Assembly: GCA_024654345.1 (NCBI GenBank)
Contig: JANLIN010000110.1
Location: 1 to 15,163, forward strand
Reading direction: 5' to 3'
DNA: 15,163 nucleotides
Origin: Candidatus Komeilibacteria bacterium
Lineage (GTDB): Bacteria > Patescibacteriota > Patescibacteriia > UBA1558
Below the pieces are notes generated by a model. That model made no database searches. It saw nothing but the letters and a program-made list of their open reading frames with translations, and had not been told where the DNA came from. The translations under genes and the position numbers were made by a program. This document shows, piece by piece, positions 13,618 to 15,163 of this stretch (position 1 is the first letter of the stretch; every line of letters begins with the position of its first letter).

Positions 13618-14829
13618 ATGTTAAGCAGTGAAACACTTATTAATCATACCGGATATGTTCCGGGAAGGTCGGAAGGGGCGGTGATGACACCCTCTTTTCA
13701 GACTACGACGTACGAATTTTCTTCGGCCGAAGCCGGTGAAGAGGCGTTTGCGAAAGCGCTACAAGGAGACAATTCCGGTGAATTAATTTATTCACGGGTA
13801 AATCACCCCAATGCGCAGATTCTGGAAGACCGTTTGGTTTGCATGGAGCCGCAGGCTGATCAGGCGATAGTTTTTAATAGTGGTATGGCCGCTATATCTA
13901 CTTTGTTGCTGGCTGTCGGTCGCTTTGATCAAACCATTGCCTACACCAGCCCACTGTATGGTGGTACCTATGAATTCATCCATACCGTCCTTCACAAAAG
14001 TCTCGGGGTAAAAACACTTCCCCTGTCAGTGCGTAGGGGGCCGGCCGAGATAAGAAATTATTACTCACCCATTGGCCTGTTATTCATTGAAACACCCGCT
14101 AACCCTACCTTGCATATGCACGACATTATTGCTTTGGTAGAAGCGGCGAATGAGAACAATCCGGAATGTGTTTGCGTGTTGGATAACACGTTTATGGGAA
14201 TCTTCCAGTCTGGTTTCACGATGAGTCGATGGCTTGATCTGATAGTGTATTCGGGCACCAAATTCATTGGCGGCCATTCAGATGTTCTGAGCGGTTGCGT
14301 GTTGGGTAAGAGCACCAGCAAACATTTGATCGATAAAATTCGAGGTTATCGCACCACCTTAGGGAATATACTGCAGCCAAACGAAGCACAGGAGGTGCAG
14401 AAGCATTTGGGAACATATCGTTTACGAATGAAGAAGCAAGCGGAGAACGCCATGGTAGTGGCCGAATTTTTGCGCGACCACAGGATGATTGACAGAGTTC
14501 TGTTTCCTCTATATTTCACCGGCACACAAGCCGAAATATTTTCGAAACAGTGTCATGGTACCTCTTCCATCATCAGTTTCTATTTACAGATGAGTAAGGG
14601 GTGTACCTTTGATTTTCTTAACAAAGTTCGGTGCAGTCACGTCATCAGTTTAGCCGTTTCTTTGGGGGGCGTAGAAAGTCTGATTTGCCACCCGGCCAGT
14701 ACGACGCATTCGGAAATTCCCGAGAAAGATCGTATAGAAATGGGAATCACGGACAATCTAGTCCGACTTTCAGTCGGTTTGGAAGATCCTGAAGATTTAA
14801 TTCAAATTCTGAGCCAAGCTTTGGCTTAA
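13618..14829 (+). CDS. Cys/Met-metabolism PLP-dependent enzyme (cystathionine gamma-synthase/lyase family)
   Basis: This fold-type I PLP enzyme acts on sulfur amino acids or their activated homoserine precursors. The 403-residue length is typical. Visible features are PSFQTTTYEF at 25-34, YSRVNHPN at 58-65 (phosphate-contacting Y58 and R60), the SGMAA loop at 88-92, PLYGGTYEF at 112-120 (stacking Tyr114), ETPANPT at 158-164, D189 in VLDNTF, and the Schiff-base lysine K215 in YSGTKFIGGHSDV. LVRLSVGLEDPEDLI at 381-395 gives the carboxylate-binding Arg383. The position of the methionine gamma-lyase cysteine (LYGCT) is Gly116, which argues against a classical methionine gamma-lyase, but synthase, lyase and sulfhydrylase cannot be separated here. 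AAGGAG at 13606-13611, 6 nt before the ATG, is the strongest ribosome-binding site in the window. The gene is flanked by terminators on both sides. Confidence 0.92.
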   Translation: MLSSETLINHTGYVPGRSEGAVMTPSFQTTTYEFSSAEAGEEAFAKALQGDNSGELIYSRVNHPNAQILEDRLVCMEPQADQAIVFNSGMAAISTLLLAVGRFDQTIAYTSPLYGGTYEFIHTVLHKSLGVKTLPLSVRRGPAEIRNYYSPIGLLFIETPANPTLHMHDIIALVEAANENNPECVCVLDNTFMGIFQSGFTMSRWLDLIVYSGTKFIGGHSDVLSGCVLGKSTSKHLIDKIRGYRTTLGNILQPNEAQEVQKHLGTYRLRMKKQAENAMVVAEFLRDHRMIDRVLFPLYFTGTQAEIFSKQCHGTSSIISFYLQMSKGCTFDFLNKVRCSHVISLAVSLGGVESLICHPASTTHSEIPEKDRIEMGITDNLVRLSVGLEDPEDLIQILSQALA

Positions 14830-14835
14830 GAAAAT

Positions 14836-14869
14836 AAACGAGGGTTCATAGTAGAATCCTCGTTTTTTT
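14836..14869 (+). terminator. Intrinsic terminator of the PLP enzyme gene
   Basis: ACGAGGGTTC (14838-14847) pairs with GAATCCTCGT (14854-14863), with one G-U pair valid on the plus strand, followed by TTTTTTT. It lies between convergent genes. The G-U pair makes it a better terminator for the plus-strand gene than for the minus-strand one. Confidence 0.85.
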
Positions 14870-14890
14870 ATTCCCTCGGTTAAATATTTT

Positions 14891-15163
14891 TTACCAGACA
14901 GAAATGATAATCCCCATGATGATCAGAAGGATCAGGTAATAGCCAAGATCAATAGAAACAAATTTCAGTTTTTTGTCGCCCCAAAGCTTGTCGCCGTACT
15001 TTACCGGCAATATAAACCCCAGCCAAATCCAGAAAGCGCCTTGGACTCCTGCCCACCAGCCACTTATTTCCGGTGTGGCGAGGCTATAGGCCCAGAGAAT
15101 ATGCGCCAAGACGTAGGCCATTAAAAGAGCGCCGATAAATTGCTGGATGTAAGCTGGCCCGGC
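14891..15163 (-). CDS. Partial DUF1761-like membrane protein (N-terminus beyond window)
   Basis: The frame is open to the window edge: upstream of the ATG at 15121 it continues as A-G-P-A-Y-I-Q-Q-F-I-G-A-L-L without a stop, so at least 90 residues are coded and the true start is probably outside. The visible part has three hydrophobic segments: AYVLAHILWAYSL, the Trp-rich GWWAGVQGAFWIWLGFILP, and a C-terminal YYLILLIIMGIIISVW. The order of segments, with WLGFILPVKYGDKLWG between them, resembles the DUF1761 family of small four-helix membrane proteins, whose function is unknown. It converges on the PLP enzyme gene. The assignment is from pattern memory and is moderate. Confidence 0.75.
   Translation of the reverse strand, partial: AGPAYIQQFIGALLMAYVLAHILWAYSLATPEISGWWAGVQGAFWIWLGFILPVKYGDKLWGDKKLKFVSIDLGYYLILLIIMGIIISVW

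Noticed and set aside
1..15163. CRISPR array, tRNA or rRNA genes, phage genes
   Set aside because: No regularly spaced repeats, no cloverleaf with CCA-end logic, and no rRNA-like stretches were seen; all larger regions are explained by the protein genes listed.

Overview
The window looks like a piece of a Candidate Phyla Radiation (Patescibacteria, Parcubacteria-like) chromosome. This is inferred from gene style, not from a database match: a shortened SMC, a NusB-Nudix fusion, a VanW/PG-binding membrane protein, a secreted beta-propeller with short C-terminal surface repeats, tiny intergenic gaps and few metabolic genes. Base composition is moderate. All 14 recognised genes end in TAA (9) or TAG (5), none in TGA, and all visible starts are ATG. 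Promoters recur as TTGAC(A/T), 17 bp, then an AT-rich -10.

Region 1 (1-4690, minus strand) is one information-processing operon. It reads rpmF (L32), a NusB-Nudix fusion, rnc (RNase III), then smc, from a near-consensus promoter at 4654-4682. A hairpin lies at the rpmF stop codon and another between rnc and smc. The order resembles the classical rpmF-plsX-fab-acpP-rnc-smc cluster with the fatty-acid genes removed.

Region 2 (4690-5001) is non-coding. It holds a divergent plus-strand promoter and a 115-nt imperfect hairpin with G-U pairs that favour a plus-strand RNA. A GC-rich dyad and the probable terminator of the next operon follow. This is the best candidate for an undescribed element.

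Region 3 (5002-7556, minus strand) is a coupled operon: hsp20, a 66-aa protein, then a VanW-domain membrane protein, joined by two TAATG stop/start overlaps. Region 4 (7596-10695, minus strand) has two single-gene units, each with its own promoter and terminator: an exported seven-blade beta-propeller/Fn3-like protein and a DHH-family phosphoesterase.

Region 5 (10700-14869, plus strand) has four separately terminated genes: an 81-aa small membrane-anchored protein, a CAX-type cation/proton antiporter, a class-2-like dihydroorotate dehydrogenase with a class-1-like catalytic cysteine, and a Cys/Met-metabolism PLP enzyme. A REP-like palindrome lies between the first two. Region 6 (14891-15163, minus strand) is a DUF1761-like membrane protein cut by the window edge. 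Positions 1-51 hold nothing I can support.
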